DNA of 64,000 bases from Leptodactylus fallax (Eukaryota; Chordata; Amphibia; Anura; Leptodactylidae), in assembly GCA_947044405.1 (NCBI GenBank), contig CAMRHE010000017.1, positions 11,495,001-11,559,000 on the forward strand. Direction: 5' to 3'. A program made the position numbers and the translations under genes. Positions 46,271 to 60,173 of this stretch are shown piece after piece. The notes under the pieces are model-generated. The model searched no databases. It saw only the letters and a program-made list of their open reading frames with translations, and was not told the DNA's origin. How positions within the stretch are numbered: position 1 is the stretch's first letter; every line of letters starts with the position of its first letter.

Positions 46271-49200
46271 AAAGAATTCAGGGGCACATGGAGACCTCTA
46301 TTATATGTGAACTACATTAAAGAAATAGACAGACAGAACTGATACTATATTATACATAGTACAGGGCATTGGGGGGGGGGGGGACACAGGACTTCTATCT
46401 TTGGAGTCCTGAATCAAACACCGCCCCCTCAGCTGGTCATTGATCTGTGTCTTCATTTACACCGGTCGACTATTACGATCGCTTAAAAAAAAACGGGTCA
46501 ATTTTTCAAAAAAAATTCTCTTTTTTATTTTCAGTACAATAAATACGGAACTAATATTTGTCAAAATCGTCACATTTTCCAACCACATTTCTCCCTAAAA
46601 AGGCGTTTATGAGATACACTAAAATAACTAAACAATTATTGAAACATGAAAATGAATTTTTGATTTCCTCGCCAAGTCTGGTTTTGTCAAAAACAACATG
46701 ATCCGACACGACCAAGATACTAAACCAAAAACACATGGGAGTCAAAACGGTGATAAATATAGCTGTCACTTTGCGGAAAACCAAATGGAAAAAGATGAAA
46801 CAGTTGAGGAATTCCGTCAGATCTTCTTAAAATAACAGCGGATGAGCTATGAACGTTGACCGTTTTGGAGTTGGGGCTATGTACCCCACAAGGCGGGAGT
46901 GTAGGGGATCCTCTCCCCGATCATCCTTCTACATTATAAGGCCTCATACACATCAGATGGTCGACCAATCCCACCAAAATTAATAGGTTGAGCCAACATT
47001 AATCTTAAATCTATGGGGGCCTTTAGGTATTTTTGATTTATGGTCCCATATTTAGGCTACAGAAGGTGGACAGTGCCCACATAACAGCTTTGTAAGCCAT
47101 CTAATAGGTGGTAGTCTAAAGGTGCACTACATTTACCATCCATCATCAGCTGCTGATATGATGTATTTTCTCGTAAGTGTACACTAAGTCTTAGTTAAGA
47201 TGGGCCACTATGTTATGGGTTAGAAAAAGTTTAATGGCTTCTTACGTACTAGAAGGAGGAAAAAAAATGACATGTTCTTCCGCCTTGCTAGCTTTTACGA
47301 TCTATATCATATCTTAGAATATATACTTTAAGAGCCGCCTTCAAAACATTCGCATCGTATGTCGCTGTTCCAGAAGTCGACTCCATCTTAAAAGCATCTG
47401 TCTGGGCGTCTGCGTCGCCAGAGGTCTTAGAATTTAAGCAAACATTTAAGACTTCCATGAGGTCTGAAGTATCTGGAGCTCAAAACACGGGTGATTTATC
47501 AGGTACGATTGGAGCACAGTGAAAGTTTGTTCTCCGTGGTATACCATAATCTGCCGTGCTAATATTTCAGCGCCGGCCACAGTCATTTATAATCAAATAC
47601 AGAGCGGATTCTGTGCACTGAAGTGGTTGGGACTGAGGTTTTCTTTTCTTAAGGGGGTTCTTCTGAATTATGTACCTAAGGTTAAAAGTGCTGAGAACGT
47701 GTAGTGCTCCAACTTACTAAGATGACGTCTGCCAAGAACCAGTACAAGTAGACCTGCCCTGCCTTAACACATTCCTTCAAGGATCGTTTAATCATGCCTG
47801 ATCTCTATAGAAATGTTTATATCTATGTGGCTCTCCATGGACAGAGGACATGGTCAGAAAACCTGAAACTTCACCCATGGGTACATTATTTAGGAAGAGT
47901 TTCTTGGTGAATGTCCTAGGACAATATTTTCTGCTCCCAAAGGGACAGGTCATCCACAGCAAATCTAAGCTGTTTTCCTTAAATTTTAAGGGGGTTTTGT
48001 CATTACAGACACTTATCCCCCTATTCACAGAATGAAGGGTAAAGTGATCGCAGGGGTTCAGCCACTGGGACCACCAGCGGTCAGAGGCCTTAAATCCCCC
48101 GTGAATGAGGCACTAGTGTGCATGCATGGATGGCACTCCATTACCCTAGGGCTTTTGGGACTGCAGCCCCACAGAAGTACACGGGAGGCTGGCCATGCTT
48201 GTGCACCGTTGATACTTTTACAAGAAGGATATAGGGGGGGGGGACTTTCGATCTGCCATTCTCCTGATCACTGAGGGGGCCTAGCAATCTGACTCCCAGC
48301 AATCTGACAAGTGGACCTGTCCACCAGTGCCCGCAGCCCTACAGAAGTGAATGAAGCACTGGTCACGTAAGCGCACTGGTCACGCAAGCGCACTGGCACT
48401 CCATTCCGTTCTCCTGATCACTAGAGGACCCATCAATTGGGCCCCCTGTGATCGCACACTTATCCCCCTGCCTTGAGGATAGCAGAATGTGTCCATAATG
48501 CAATAGCCCCTTTAAGTGAATGGTGCCAAGCTGCAATACCCGACATGACCTCTTGGCAGCGGAGGCAAAAAAGGTAACCACGCTTTCCTAATCCTAGGCA
48601 ACCCCTTTTGACATTACCCTCTTACGTCTCAGCTGCTTTACCTAGATCCTATCCTTCTCCTACAATGTCCCTTCATTTCGATGAATGTTTTGGGTTTCTG
48701 GCTCCATACGCAGATCCCACCACTTGTTTGTGTAACTCGGTTTTGCAGGCAGATAAACGCCGGACCAAAGTGCAGTTTCTAGGAACGCTCAGTTATTCCA
48801 GTAGCAGCTACTGAGTGCAATAAAAAGCCTCCGGAGAGTCAGAGCCATCAGCAAGTGAATGGCTTCCAATTCTCCCCATGTGTCATCTGTCACATTCATA
48901 ACCAGAAGAAATCCTTCCAAAAATATCCTGTTTTTGAGCCACAAGCATCCTTTCATCTGCTATAGAGCCACGTGTTTAGGACTTATCGGCTCCCACTTTA
49001 GATTTTAGGATCTATTAAAAAAAAATAAAAGTAAACAAGGCTAAGATTGTGTGACCTTGGGAAACTCTCCGTGTAACGCTCTGGTTCAGAATTAGATTGT
49101 AATTTATTACGTAGAGACTTATATTTATCAACTACGGATCTGCTTCGAGAGTGGAAGCCATTAACATACCAAAGCTGTACCCACTGCTCCTCTCCTGCCA

Positions 49201-49289
49201 GCTCACGTAGGTGTCAGTCTTTACTGTAGTTCTGGCATTGTATTCGTGAACCAGGCAGAGCAGTATAAACAATGCTATAGCTCCTACAC

Positions 49290-49848
49290 AGGATGCTGCA
49301 GGATAGGTGACCCTAACCTACCTATCTGCAGGACTGGGGTGAGATGCTGGGGTCTGGTGACCCTAACCTACCTACTGCAGGGCTGGGGTGATATGCTGGG
49401 TCTGGTGACACTAACCACTACTGCAGGGCTGGGGTGATAGCTGGTCTGGTGACCACCACTACGGCGGGGTTGGTGTACCTCTCTCACACCCTACCCCCCC
49501 CCCCCCCCCCTATCTATCTGCAGGGCTGGGGTGATATGCTGGGTCTGGTGACACTAACCTATCTATCTGCAGGGCTGGGGTGATATGCTGGTTCTGGTGA
49601 CAGTAACCTATCTATCTGAGGGCTGGGGTGATATGCTGGTTCTGGTGACACTAACCTATCTATCTGTAGGGCTGGGGTGATATGCTGGTTCTGGTGACAC
49701 TAACCTATCTATCTGCAGGGCTGGGGTGATATGCTGGTTCTGGTGACACTAACCTACCTATCTGCAGGACTGGGGTGATATGCTGGGTCTGGTGACCCTA
49801 ACCTACCTATCTGCAGGGCTGGGGTGAGATGCTGGGGTCTGGTGACAG
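49290..49848 (+). repeat. Minisatellite, about 48-bp unit, about 11 copies (MITE A derived)
   Basis: Unit CTATCTGCAGGGCTGGGGTG, then ATATGCTGGGTCTGGTGACA and CTAAC. It is the same sequence, in the same orientation, as the array at 610-1549 but keeps GCAGGGCTGGGG where that array has long G-runs. Its complement matches MITE A termini (e.g. 14340-14390). A C-run lies at 49494-49510. Confidence 0.95.
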
Positions 49849-50521
49849 GCTCGGGCTTTAATACAATACAAGCCTATGTGAACCAACAGATTTATAGCAA
49901 CAACCACAGATGTGCCAAACTACAAACTCAGCACTGCTACACCTATATGGCAGGTTGATAGTTTACCGCACAACCGGCTGCCTGTTCCTCCTGCACTAAC
50001 TTGCTGGGGTCTTTCAAACAACAGCCGTACACCAATGAAAAGGCCTTTTATTTTCATGGGTGGATAACACGAGAGGACCTGCCAAGATCTCGCTTGTCAA
50101 TATTTATCCAGGGCTGTGCACCCATGATTGCATAAACCGGGCTCATTCCAGCGCCCCCTCCATGAATCGCTTGCCACTGCACCTCTGCACAATAGACATT
50201 ATCGACAGACTTGGAGTTTTCCTTCCTTCTCTTTCATCTTCCTCACTGCCTGACCTATACCTATGGCAGCCTGCGCATATCTCACATTAGGTAAACATGC
50301 GGCGGAATAAATCAATAGAGGTGAACGCTGCGGTGAGCGTGTGATTTATTGCGCTCGCCATTGTTTGGCCAACACCATTTTCTGCAGATGACAGCGACAC
50401 AATCCGGTTTTAATGTCTACAAAGCTCAAGGCCTAAATGAAGCGAATCCTTCTAAAGTTGTTTTAGTCTGCCAGATGAGATTGTTTGCCATGACTTTCCA
50501 CACAAAAAAAAAAAAAAAAAA

Positions 50522-50532
50522 ATTTTTATATA

Positions 50533-50573
<41 letters not shown>
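50522..50573 (+). repeat. (TA)n microsatellite
   Basis: AT-only tract of about 50 bases directly after an A-run (50504-50521). Confidence 0.97.
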
Positions 50574-50576
<3 letters not shown>

Positions 50577-53500
50577 GGGGCGGACTCATAGTAGTCAAAT
50601 ACACAACTTTCCCATGTAAAGGTATCAATAAATTTGATACAAGATATGATCACTGGGACCCACTGAAATCAGTGATAGTCTGTAGGGGAATCTTTCATCA
50701 AGTGTTCACTCTTCCTACAGCACTCCCACAGGACAAACAAAGAATTACACGCTACTTGTTAAAATTAATGGATTGCCTGCAATACAGAGTGTGCTCCCTC
50801 AGGACTCATTTCACCATGAAACGCGGTTGACCATGTCATGAGAATATAATTTGGGATCAAAGCCTCTCTTGGACATAACGGTCCTTGTTTAGACGTCATC
50901 CAGAAACACATATGATTAGATCATTGGTCATGTGTGACAAGATTAAGCAAAGGGCAACATTTAGGTCTCATTGGAGTTTTATGAAGTTTAAGAGACCCTC
51001 GTGTCGGTTTGGATAGTCCATCTAGTGTTTCATGATCTTAGATCAAAGAGGCTTCAAGGCTTCTTGGACGCAGTTGTATTACAGATCTGTACTGGAAGGA
51101 TCCACAATATGGCACCTAGAGAAACCCATGGGCTCACACTGTTCATCTGTCAGCCCCAAATGGAGCTTTTTCTCATATGGCATCCCAAGCTCCATGTATT
51201 ACGGGGCTGGCGTGGACGCAGGCAGCGATGCCTAAACCTCCTAGGAGCCCGTACACACTAGTCAGCACCTTACGGGTAGTCATTTCTAGGAGGAATGTTC
51301 TTTTACACATGTTCAGCCAGACAGCAACAAACTTAATAAAGTTTTTTATGGGAAAATTGCCCTTTTAGCCTCCTCCATAACATATCGAGGATCAGAGAGC
51401 TTTGTACCAACACAAAGTCAGTTTCACATGACATAGCACAGGAACAAACAGAATTCAATTACTTTCCACCAGCTGCCATTGAAGTCCCTTTAAATCCCTC
51501 CACCTCCCCCTACCCCAGCCTTCCTGCCTTCACACAAGCCAGCCGAGCACTTCACACCTCCCTACAGTAAACCTGTCCTGAAGAATTACCCAGCCACAGC
51601 TCAGACAGACCTTAGGAGCAAAGCTCAGGCCTGGCCTAAAGCCGCAGCCATCACAAGCCCAGCAGGCCCGGCCTTAGCAAATCATTTCCTGAGTCTGCAG
51701 GACCTGCACCAGGAATAACTAGGGGGGCATCACATCTGCTCCTAAACTCCCCTAGACATGACAAGCTTTCTCCCAAGGTGCCCCGAGGCCTGGTCTTCTC
51801 GGAATATGGTCGCAGTCAACATTAATGGGATTTCCAGCGGTGAAGTGACAGAGCTGTGTCCGACTTTCCATCGAAAGGCAAAGTCTTTCCCACTTACAAA
51901 AAAGTAAAGTATCAGAATTAGTAGAATTAGTCTATACAAAGAAATATTCCTTTAATCTGGAATTCAATAATTCAATACATTTGATAATCCAGCACTTTGT
52001 GTTATTGTCTTTATTTTTATCTTTCAGTCCATTTTTTATTCCTTTCTACAACTGTCCAATAATCCAGACTATGTAATGTCTGATCCTACAAATTCCAGGA
52101 TACTGTACGCTCCATTTCAATACCTGACTTGGCATTTCAAGATCTCTGACTGCTGTCAGTGACTAGAACCCGTCCTGTCCATTTGAGGGCATGTAATACA
52201 CCCTGATTTATTTCTGCTCACACAGCTAAACTTATGGTGACAATGTATCAGTCTGGGCAATCCTTGTAAGGCCCGTTTCACATCTGTATTCGGGTTTCTG
52301 TTCAGGGAGTCCACTTGGGGACCCCCCCCCCCCCCGGAAGGAAACCTATATGCATAAAAAAGCGGTTTACCTGGGAAACCCGCAGACCCCATAAACTATA
52401 ATGGAGTCCGTGTGGTTTCCGCTCGAAACATGCGGAGAGGAAAGGGCTGCATAAAAGCTGTGTTTTTTGATGCAGATTTTGTTGTGGATTTCTGAGCGAA
52501 AACCAGAAGTGGCCTCAAAAGGATTTGGCTCAAAAAAATAATTTGCAGTAAAATCTGCAACAAACTGAGTTTTTGGGCAACCTCCACTATCTGGACCCTC
52601 TTGACACAAGGGAACATTACCTGTGGCGGGTCACCACTGCACACCAAAACCGATACATGGTTCCTTTTAAAGAAGTTCCACTGGCTGGACAACCCCTTTA
52701 AAATTGTTACAGTCGAGGGTTAAAAATGCAGCGCTGCTTAAACAGCTGCAGAGTTTGTTACTCTGTACTGGCGCTGGCAATCGATGGGAGTCCATCCATG
52801 TCCGGCTTACAAAGGCTTGTACAAGCTACGTGAACAGAAATGGCTCAGGATGTATTTCTTACATGTACCGCCTGCGGTCTGTTATCTTGAGATGCAAAGT
52901 CAAGTATTGAAATGCAAAGTGCATTAAAGTTCCTTTAATCCTGCAGGGATCGGACAACCATTTCCATTCACTGACTGCAAACAGATACCTGAAAACCACA
53001 AAGTCCTGAAACACGAAGCACAATAAACGCAATAATAGAATTTAGTGTAAGATCGGCGCCCCCCTCCAGCTACAGGGGGAGACTCGGAGCAGCCCAGGCC
53101 AAGTATAAGAGGAAATCTCTCCCCACAATGAATTATTACGCGTCTCCCTTTTATTGAAGCTGAAAGTGAGCTTCAAAGGAGCCGGCGGAGCTGCACTTGT
53201 GCACTAAACTCCTTTCACCGACATCACTTCACACTTCCACAGAGCAAAGTTCAAATTGATATTGTTGGCTCTTTTTCTTGCCGAGTTTTGGCCGAGGCCC
53301 TCCTGCTTGGCTGTCCCATAATATACAATCCGTACATTGAAGAGGCTCTGGCCCGCTCCCTGCTCACATGATAAAGCCCCACTCCATACACTACTTATAT
53401 AGTCATCTACAAGGCTGACAAAGACAGGGGTCTCTAGCGAGCAGCTCAGAAACTACAACTCCCAGCATGCCTTGCAGAGCCAAAGACTGGAGACCACTGA

Positions 53501-53639
53501 CAGAGAATGAATGAGCCACTGAACGATAAGGTCATGTGACACGGGCGGCGAGGTTATAGCCGCTAGCTTGTGTGATGGGGGAAGAATTGAGAGAGACTGG
53601 CAAGTGTATTTGCATTACTGTCCCTAGACATTTAAACCC

Positions 53640-53860
53640 CATCTTAAAGGGGTCGTCCAGGATTAGGAAAAGTTCTTTAAAGAAACAGCGCCACACTGAA
53701 CTACAGGCTGTATCTGATATTGAAGCTCATTCTCATTCACGTTAATAGGGGTGCATTGCAATTTCAGCTACAGCCCGTGGTCAAGGGTGGCACAGTTTCC
53801 GGAAAAAAAATAAAAAATAAAATAAATTTGCGCCCTGACCCTGGACAATCCGTTTATAAG
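53640..53860. mobile_element. Palindromic MITE, AAGGGGTCGTCC end
   Basis: Left TTAAAGGGGTCGTCCAGGAT, right CCCTGGACAATCCGTTTATAA. Inner AACAGCGCCACACTGAACTA and GGTGGCACAGTTTCC blocks match the 2766-2964 family. Confidence 0.75.
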
Positions 53861-54160
53861 AGTAAAGTTTTTGAAAAATGCTCAGGCTTCATGGGAAGCA
53901 ATACTTGCTCACTGCTCCCATTCTGACACTTACCGGGTTCCCACTGGTCTCTACTTCCTGGTCCTGTCTCGACACACAGGAAATGCATGCCCAGCCAATC
54001 ATAGATTGAGGCAGGTCAGTGATTGGATGAGCAGCCACTTCCTGTGTGTCGAGACAGGACCTGGTAGTAGAGAACGATGCAGTATAGGAGCGGGAGCTGT
54101 CAGGATTCCTTTATGTTTTTGGCTAAAAATTTTCTTCCCCATTAGACAACCCCTTCAAGA
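53861..54160. mobile_element. Palindromic MITE with CCTGTCTCGACACACAGG arm
   Basis: GGTCCTGTCTCGACACACAG (about 53960-53980) pairs with TGTGTGTCGAGACAGGACC (about 54043-54061). Ends in AGACAACCCCTTCAA. The best-preserved copy of this family in the window. Confidence 0.75.
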
Positions 54161-55057
54161 TGTTGAGACTGTATGATTTTTTTTTTTTTTTATAAAATTA
54201 TATGGTATTGTATTTGCATGACGCCGTGCTGCAATACCAGACACGGCCTATAAACAAGTGCGGCGCTGTTTCTAGGGAAAAAAAAAAAAACTTTTTGTAA
54301 TATTGTATAGTCTCTTTAAGGGGCTTGTTCTGCATCACTCAACATCATTCCAGCCTAAAATATACATCATTAAAAGGTATACATGAATACTGTGGTTAAC
54401 AAATCCCTACTGACTAATAATCATATATATATTACAGTACAATAAATTTCGAGGAGTAAGTTGGGCCCGCTATGCAATATAGAGCGCTCTACTTAAATTG
54501 AGACCGTCTGCCATTCATAAATAGGACAAGGCAAAGATAGCAAAAGCGGCAGTAATAACGCGCTATAAATATACAAAACAAGTGTTTTCGGTAACGTCAA
54601 ACACATGTCACTTATTGGGCGGCTTTGAAGGGAGCAGCCGTCAAACTCTTTAAAACTTTATTGAAATTGACAAACATCTGTGTGGTGGCTCAAAGATAAA
54701 AAACATGAAGTAATGTAATATTTTGGATGTGATCGGAGGCGATCGCCGCGGAGGAGCGGAGAGCACCGTCACTCGAGGCCTCAGCCAGCAGTTTGCGGTT
54801 TTTAGTGACTGCTTGTTTACACTACATATAACGCGCCAGGTTTTCCCATGGACTCGACAACACTGGATGCTTACAGCGAGCGCCGTCACAGGCTCACCAC
54901 TGTTAATAGGCAAATTACAGCTGCGTAAACACTTGCCAGAAAATATCTGTTCTCCGAGACCCCGGAGAGATCGAAAATGTTTTGTAGGTGGATGAAGGAT
55001 ATTGACTTTACAATAATAGGGAGGCGCGATATTAAATACTCCATGAAAACTACTGTT

Positions 55058-55330
55058 AAAGGGAGAGTCACCAGAACCCAGCCCCGCAGATAGAGAGGTT
55101 AGGGTCACCTGAATCATAAAGTGTTACCCCGTTGTCAATTGGTGCCGAGATGTCGCTGTTTTTGTCAATATGCAAATGAGCTCTTTGGAGCAACCATTGC
55201 TCCAAAGAGGTAATCGGCAATGCCCTCATTGCACCAAAGAGCTCACTTCCATATTGACAAATATATCGGTATCTCGGGAACAGACGCAGCGAATCACAAG
55301 GGGAAATGTTTGTTTTTTCGGCACAGAATA
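55058..55330. mobile_element. MITE family A copy, palindromic
   Basis: GGGAGAGTCACCAGAACCCAG and TAGAGAGGTTAGGGTCACC, then GAGCTCTTTGGAGCAACCAT with the complementary ATGGTTGCTCCAAAG-type block right after (55180-55210), and a second half with GCAATGCCCTCATTGCACC. Confidence 0.75.
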
Positions 55331-55427
55331 TTTCCAATACACACAGCTGGCGTTTTCAAGACCTCAGCCATGTCATTTGGGGCACAGAAGCCACAGCAAA
55401 CTCACTACATCTGAACTCACCCTAGGC

Positions 55428-55511
55428 CAGGGGTCAGCAACCTTCGGCACCCAACCGTTGTGAAACTACAAGTCTCACAACAGAAAGCGTGCCAAAGGTT
55501 GTTGATCCCTG
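55428..55511. mobile_element. Small hAT-like MITE with perfect 8-bp target duplication
   Basis: Starts CAGGGGTCAGCAACCTTCGG, ends AGGTTGTTGATCCCTG. The flanks 55420-55427 and 55512-55519 are both CCCTAGGC. At 84 bp it is shorter than its relative at 12534-12665. Confidence 0.85.
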
Positions 55512-56099
55512 CCCTAGGCTGAAAACCCTACCTGACCTATTTAGTACTACTTACACTGCTGAACGTTTGTTACAATGTATCAGTATTAGCCTGGTGTTCC
55601 AAACAGAAGGAATATTTGTGCAGTAGCTAACAGAATTATGTACGCAAATACGCTGCAGCAAACCCACAGCTATGAGCAGCACTAGGCCCGGGCCATTATA
55701 AAGTCCCTGACAGCATTTCCATTCACTGACAGCAAGCAGCTCTGCTAGGGGAACAGCATTTAGTGATCTGCTTTACAGCATAGTCATGGCCGTAGGCAGC
55801 AATAGTCTGGAGCCAACTCATTGAGGTCTATGGGAGAGTTTTCTAGACATGCTCTGTTCAGGGAGGGGAATGAGATAAGCTGTGACATCATCGGTTGTCA
55901 GTAGAGGATGTAATGATGGTTTATGAGTGTTCTCTATAGAGGTGTTATCTTCAATTGTAATTTGGTCTGTGATGTAAATGACGTGTCTGCTGCAAAGGAA
56001 ACCCTTACAGTGACAAGTGTCAGGCCTCATGCACAATGGGATTCGATGCTCTGTTCTGTTCCGATAATTATATGGTCAAAAATATATAAATAATAAATA

Positions 56100-56106
56100 A
56101 TAATAA

Positions 56107-56160
<54 letters not shown>
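56100..56160 (+). repeat. (TA)n microsatellite
   Basis: About 55 bases of pure TA after an AATAATAAT stretch. Confidence 0.97.
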
Positions 56161-56166
<6 letters not shown>

Positions 56167-56631
56167 CATATGATTCTTAACATAAAAAATTGGTTTAAAA
56201 AGTAGTTTATTTTAGTTGCCAGAATTAACTTAAAAACACGGAAAAATCACGGCTGGATACTGAATAATAGAACTGCAGTTTTGCAAAAGTAATTTCTTGC
56301 TTTCTCCAGAGACATCCCTACTCCCGTTCTTGGTAACGCTCGTTCCCTCGCATCTTTAAAAATGATGCTTTTTTCCAGATAAGCAAACTTTTACCAGATG
56401 CACAAAATTCACAGATGACTCATCTCTCATGACCAACTCGTAGACATCAGGCCTTAAGCAAGACAAGCTTTCCGTCCTACCTCCCTACCGAGCCAGCGCT
56501 GGGCCTGATCTCAAATACACATCATGGATTGTTTTCAATTATATTCCAAATTCTTCTAACAATAACTACGAGGCGTCTGGCACCAACACATCCGATACTT
56601 TGAAGTCGCTTTCCACCAAACATTGAAGAAG

Positions 56632-56662
<31 letters not shown>

Positions 56663-59260
56663 AAAAAAGTTAAGCTATGCAGGCGGCGGTTCCAGTTTAA
56701 GGACTTTTCCTCCCGATTCTTGCAAGTGAAAAATGATAGTGAATTTTACAGGAAACCGGCAGACAAGGACTGGTGGAAGGGTCCTACAAATGGTCCCGTG
56801 TCAGGAGGTCGCCAGTCAGGTTAACGACTTGGAAGCAATTTTCTTTAAATCTCTCTCGACAATTAGGGGATTTGTGAGAAGTTCAAGGCGGGCTTTTATT
56901 TTTTTGGGGGGGAAAACGAGACGCAAGACAAAAAAGACCGACATGGTGTTATATGGAAGATCTAAAAGCAAAGAACCTGATTGGTAGATAAGTGGGGGAT
57001 CGATAGCTAGGATCATAGATATATCTAGGATAGAGGGGGAAGGTTGGGGGAAAAAAAAAAAAAAAAAGTACTTTACAGTCACATCAAAGTGAATGAGAGG
57101 TTATTTAATTTCATCATCACATTGAATGAAAGGCTACAATAAATGTAATGTTTTCAAAAAAAAAATTAATGTGGATCAGAAGGGGGAGCTGTGAGGTGTA
57201 CAGGGACTTATTAGACCATGGTTCACACTAGAGTACGCGACTCCGTCCCAGATTCAGCAGAGAGAAAAGTCCTGCAGGGAAGTATAAAACTGGCGTAAAC
57301 CTGACGGACCCCATTAAAGTTTCCGCGTATAACTGCTTTTTATATGGACAGGTTTTCAGTATTTTGGAAGGACAGAAACTGAACGCTAGTGTGACCCTAG
57401 TGTAAGAATTCCCTAGCTAAAACTTTTGGAAAAAAAACAAAAAACAAAGCATTTTCATTTTACCTAGAAAAATGCTGCATAAACTTATATGGGGGAAGCA
57501 AAAATACAAAACGTAAGCGTTGTTTGAGAGCGCATTTTCTGCCATGTTTTTTTCCAAAGAATTTTTTCTTAAATCTGTGTTTTGCAATATGTGGTCTTAA
57601 CCTTAAAGTGTATCTGCCATTTTAAAAAATTTTTTGCCAAGGTGACTTGCCAAGACCCCACTAATCACTAAAACAAAGGCTCCGGCCTGTGCCCTTTGAT
57701 TTCTCTCTGGGAATTTTCTCTGAATCCATACACCGCTCCCCTCACAAAGCTGAGCAGAGCCAAACGTAAACCTAGGGGTGCAGCAGTTTCTGTCCCTTAT
57801 TTTACAGAGGGGGGCTCTCCGCACTGACCCCCATCAATCAAAACCTCTGACAAGTTACTAGGACGAGCTGTAAACTGGACTGGTTGCCGTGGGAAACTGG
57901 TTCGGGGGGGGGGGATTCAATCCCTCTTCCCTTTCATTGCACATCCCTTATTTAGGAGGAGCGGTCACCACGTTCACCGATATAAACCCTAAACTTTCAC
58001 ACCACAGAAGGAGTTGAGGCTTTCCAGTGAGAGTTATTAGGCCGTATTCACACACTGAGAATGCTGGAAGGATTTTGCTGACATTACACCAGCGATGCTT
58101 TAGTTTCCAGTCAATATCCACACTCACAAAGGAACACGCTATGGATGGCAGAAATGATCTTTAGTTGTGGTTTTCTACTGCTGTGTGAACATGGACTTAA
58201 AGTAATCTCCACCCAATGTGCCCCCATTGGGGTATACGGTGCCCCTGACTTGCCGCAGATACTCTTCAGTTTAGTACAAAGCTGAACAATCTCCAGTCAC
58301 CACAACCCCCCAGTGAATAGAGTCCTGACAATGGCTGCTGCTGCCTGGGTCATCTGTATACATATGTAAATTGAATCATCTTTGACATGTCAAGTCTGAA
58401 TTGACATCAATGCATGGTAAGGGGTTTCTTCACATGAAATGAGGGTCTCAATAGAAAGTCAAGCCCACTCCATGCCCCCTGCCAGGAGCCTCCAAGCGTG
58501 AAATTGTGTTGTGATTCTCCATTCTAGAGTCCGCACCCCGGGTGTACAATGAATGCAGAAAGCACAGCCCTCTGACTATTCTCACCGAGCGGGGCCCCTG
58601 GGGGACACTAATGGTTTGCAAGAAGGAGAACCATTATTATTTTCTTTTGACTTGGACCTTTTATCTACAATATATTCATGAGCGCTCAGTAGGGCCGGTG
58701 ACATCACTGAGGTAGAACGCACCGCGCACCTCCGCTGACCCTTTTCTTTGTTACACGTCAGTATTTTAAGAAGGACAATAGATTCAATAGACCCAACTTT
58801 CCTAGGATAGATTCTGGCCTGCATTTGCATTTACAGCTTTCTGTTCCTTTATAGGAACCCAAAAACGTAGGTAGACTCGTATGGCGGACATGATGGACAT
58901 CATTAGGCTTCTTTAATGACCATCATCGTCCTGGAAAAAATTAGCGCTACTTGTTCCATTTATTTCTGCCACTTATGACAGAATGTGCAAAGGAGTTTCC
59001 AACGCAGGTGTGAACATAACCTAAATCTGCTACAGGCTGAGTCAGAGACGACTGCATACCTAGGATTCCACTTAGGAGTCTGGGAAAGCTGGGTGACCAT
59101 GCTGTAATGCATAGATATTGATCACATGGACTGGCCATCAGTATTGTATGGAAGAGACAGGTGCACGGTAAAAAAAAAAAAAAAAAAAAAAAAAAGTGGA
59201 TAAAATATTAAAAACAACGAAGAAAAAAAATATTTAAAATTATTTCAATTTTGAAATTTT

Positions 59261-59262
<2 letters not shown>

Positions 59263-59305
<43 letters not shown>
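59263..59305 (+). repeat. Poly-A tract, about 43 bases
   Basis: The longest homopolymer in the window. No adjoining retroposon body was recognised. Confidence 0.95.
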
Positions 59306-59309
<4 letters not shown>

Positions 59310-59917
59310 GTTTTTCGTTTACAGGGATGCAAAAGGGGAACCCCCCCTCCCCCATCCCAACTAGAGAGTTAAGTACAAAAACACAAGTGATTCTGAGGAA
59401 CAATGGGGGTCTTATATGGTCCTGGAGAGACTTCCTGCCCGTGCCCACCCACCGAGCTTAAATGGACGATCACAACAACTGTGTGAAGCCCTGTGTGCCA
59501 TTAACATTACCGCCCAATTGCCCCCCCCACCACCAAAGCTCTATAAATAGTCTTATATGGGATTCTGTAGGTTTACAGCTATATGGGTGCAGGCTGATCT
59601 GCCACTCAGTCTGGGAAAGCTGGGTGAGAGCGCAGCACTTCATAAATAGCTTTAGATGTTGTGAAATTTTACATAAATTTTATGTTGTGGCCAAATCTGC
59701 CACAAATTCTGCATGCCTTATAAACTCACAAGGAAGCTTCCACCCAGGGCATGTGAATCCGTCCATTGTAAGCGTATCCGATCCTGGAGGGGGCAGTATA
59801 TTCGTCAGAGGCATTAGGTGCCATCCCCGAGATCTGTTCTTGGAGACTGAATGATAATGGGCGCTGTATTATAAAGTAATTTTTCAATCAACTTTATTGA
59901 CACAAAGAGATAACCTT

Positions 59918-60173
59918 ATTAAAGGGGTACTCCATTTACAAGTTACATAGGATAGGGGGCAACTTGCTGATCAGTGGGGGTTCGACGTCTGGGACCCAAA
60001 CGGGCCACAAGAACTGAGCTGTTTTTTGCACCAATTTTAGTAAAAACATCTCAGTTCTCATGCTTGGGGGGGGTCCCAGTGTTTTGCACACCAGCTTGAG
60101 TGGAGAAGCGAGACGCACTTCCTGCCACATTAGATAGGGGTAACTTCTTGTGACCGGAATACTCCTTTAAAAG
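59918..60173. mobile_element. Palindromic MITE, GGGGTACTCC end
   Basis: Left TTAAAGGGGTACTCCATTTA and GTTACATAGGATAGGGGGC; right GATAGGGGTAACTTCTTGTG and GGAATACTCCTTTAAA. The core has GAACTGAGCTGTTTTTTGC-type inverted blocks. Confidence 0.75.

Noticed and set aside
54650..55117. 155-codon minus-strand open frame as a candidate LRIG1 exon 1
   Set aside because: No signal peptide or LRRNT cysteines, and its start lies in a family A MITE.
59462..59854. 130-codon plus-strand open frame
   Set aside because: Low-complexity start, no domain and no conserved motif; consistent with chance in a long intron.
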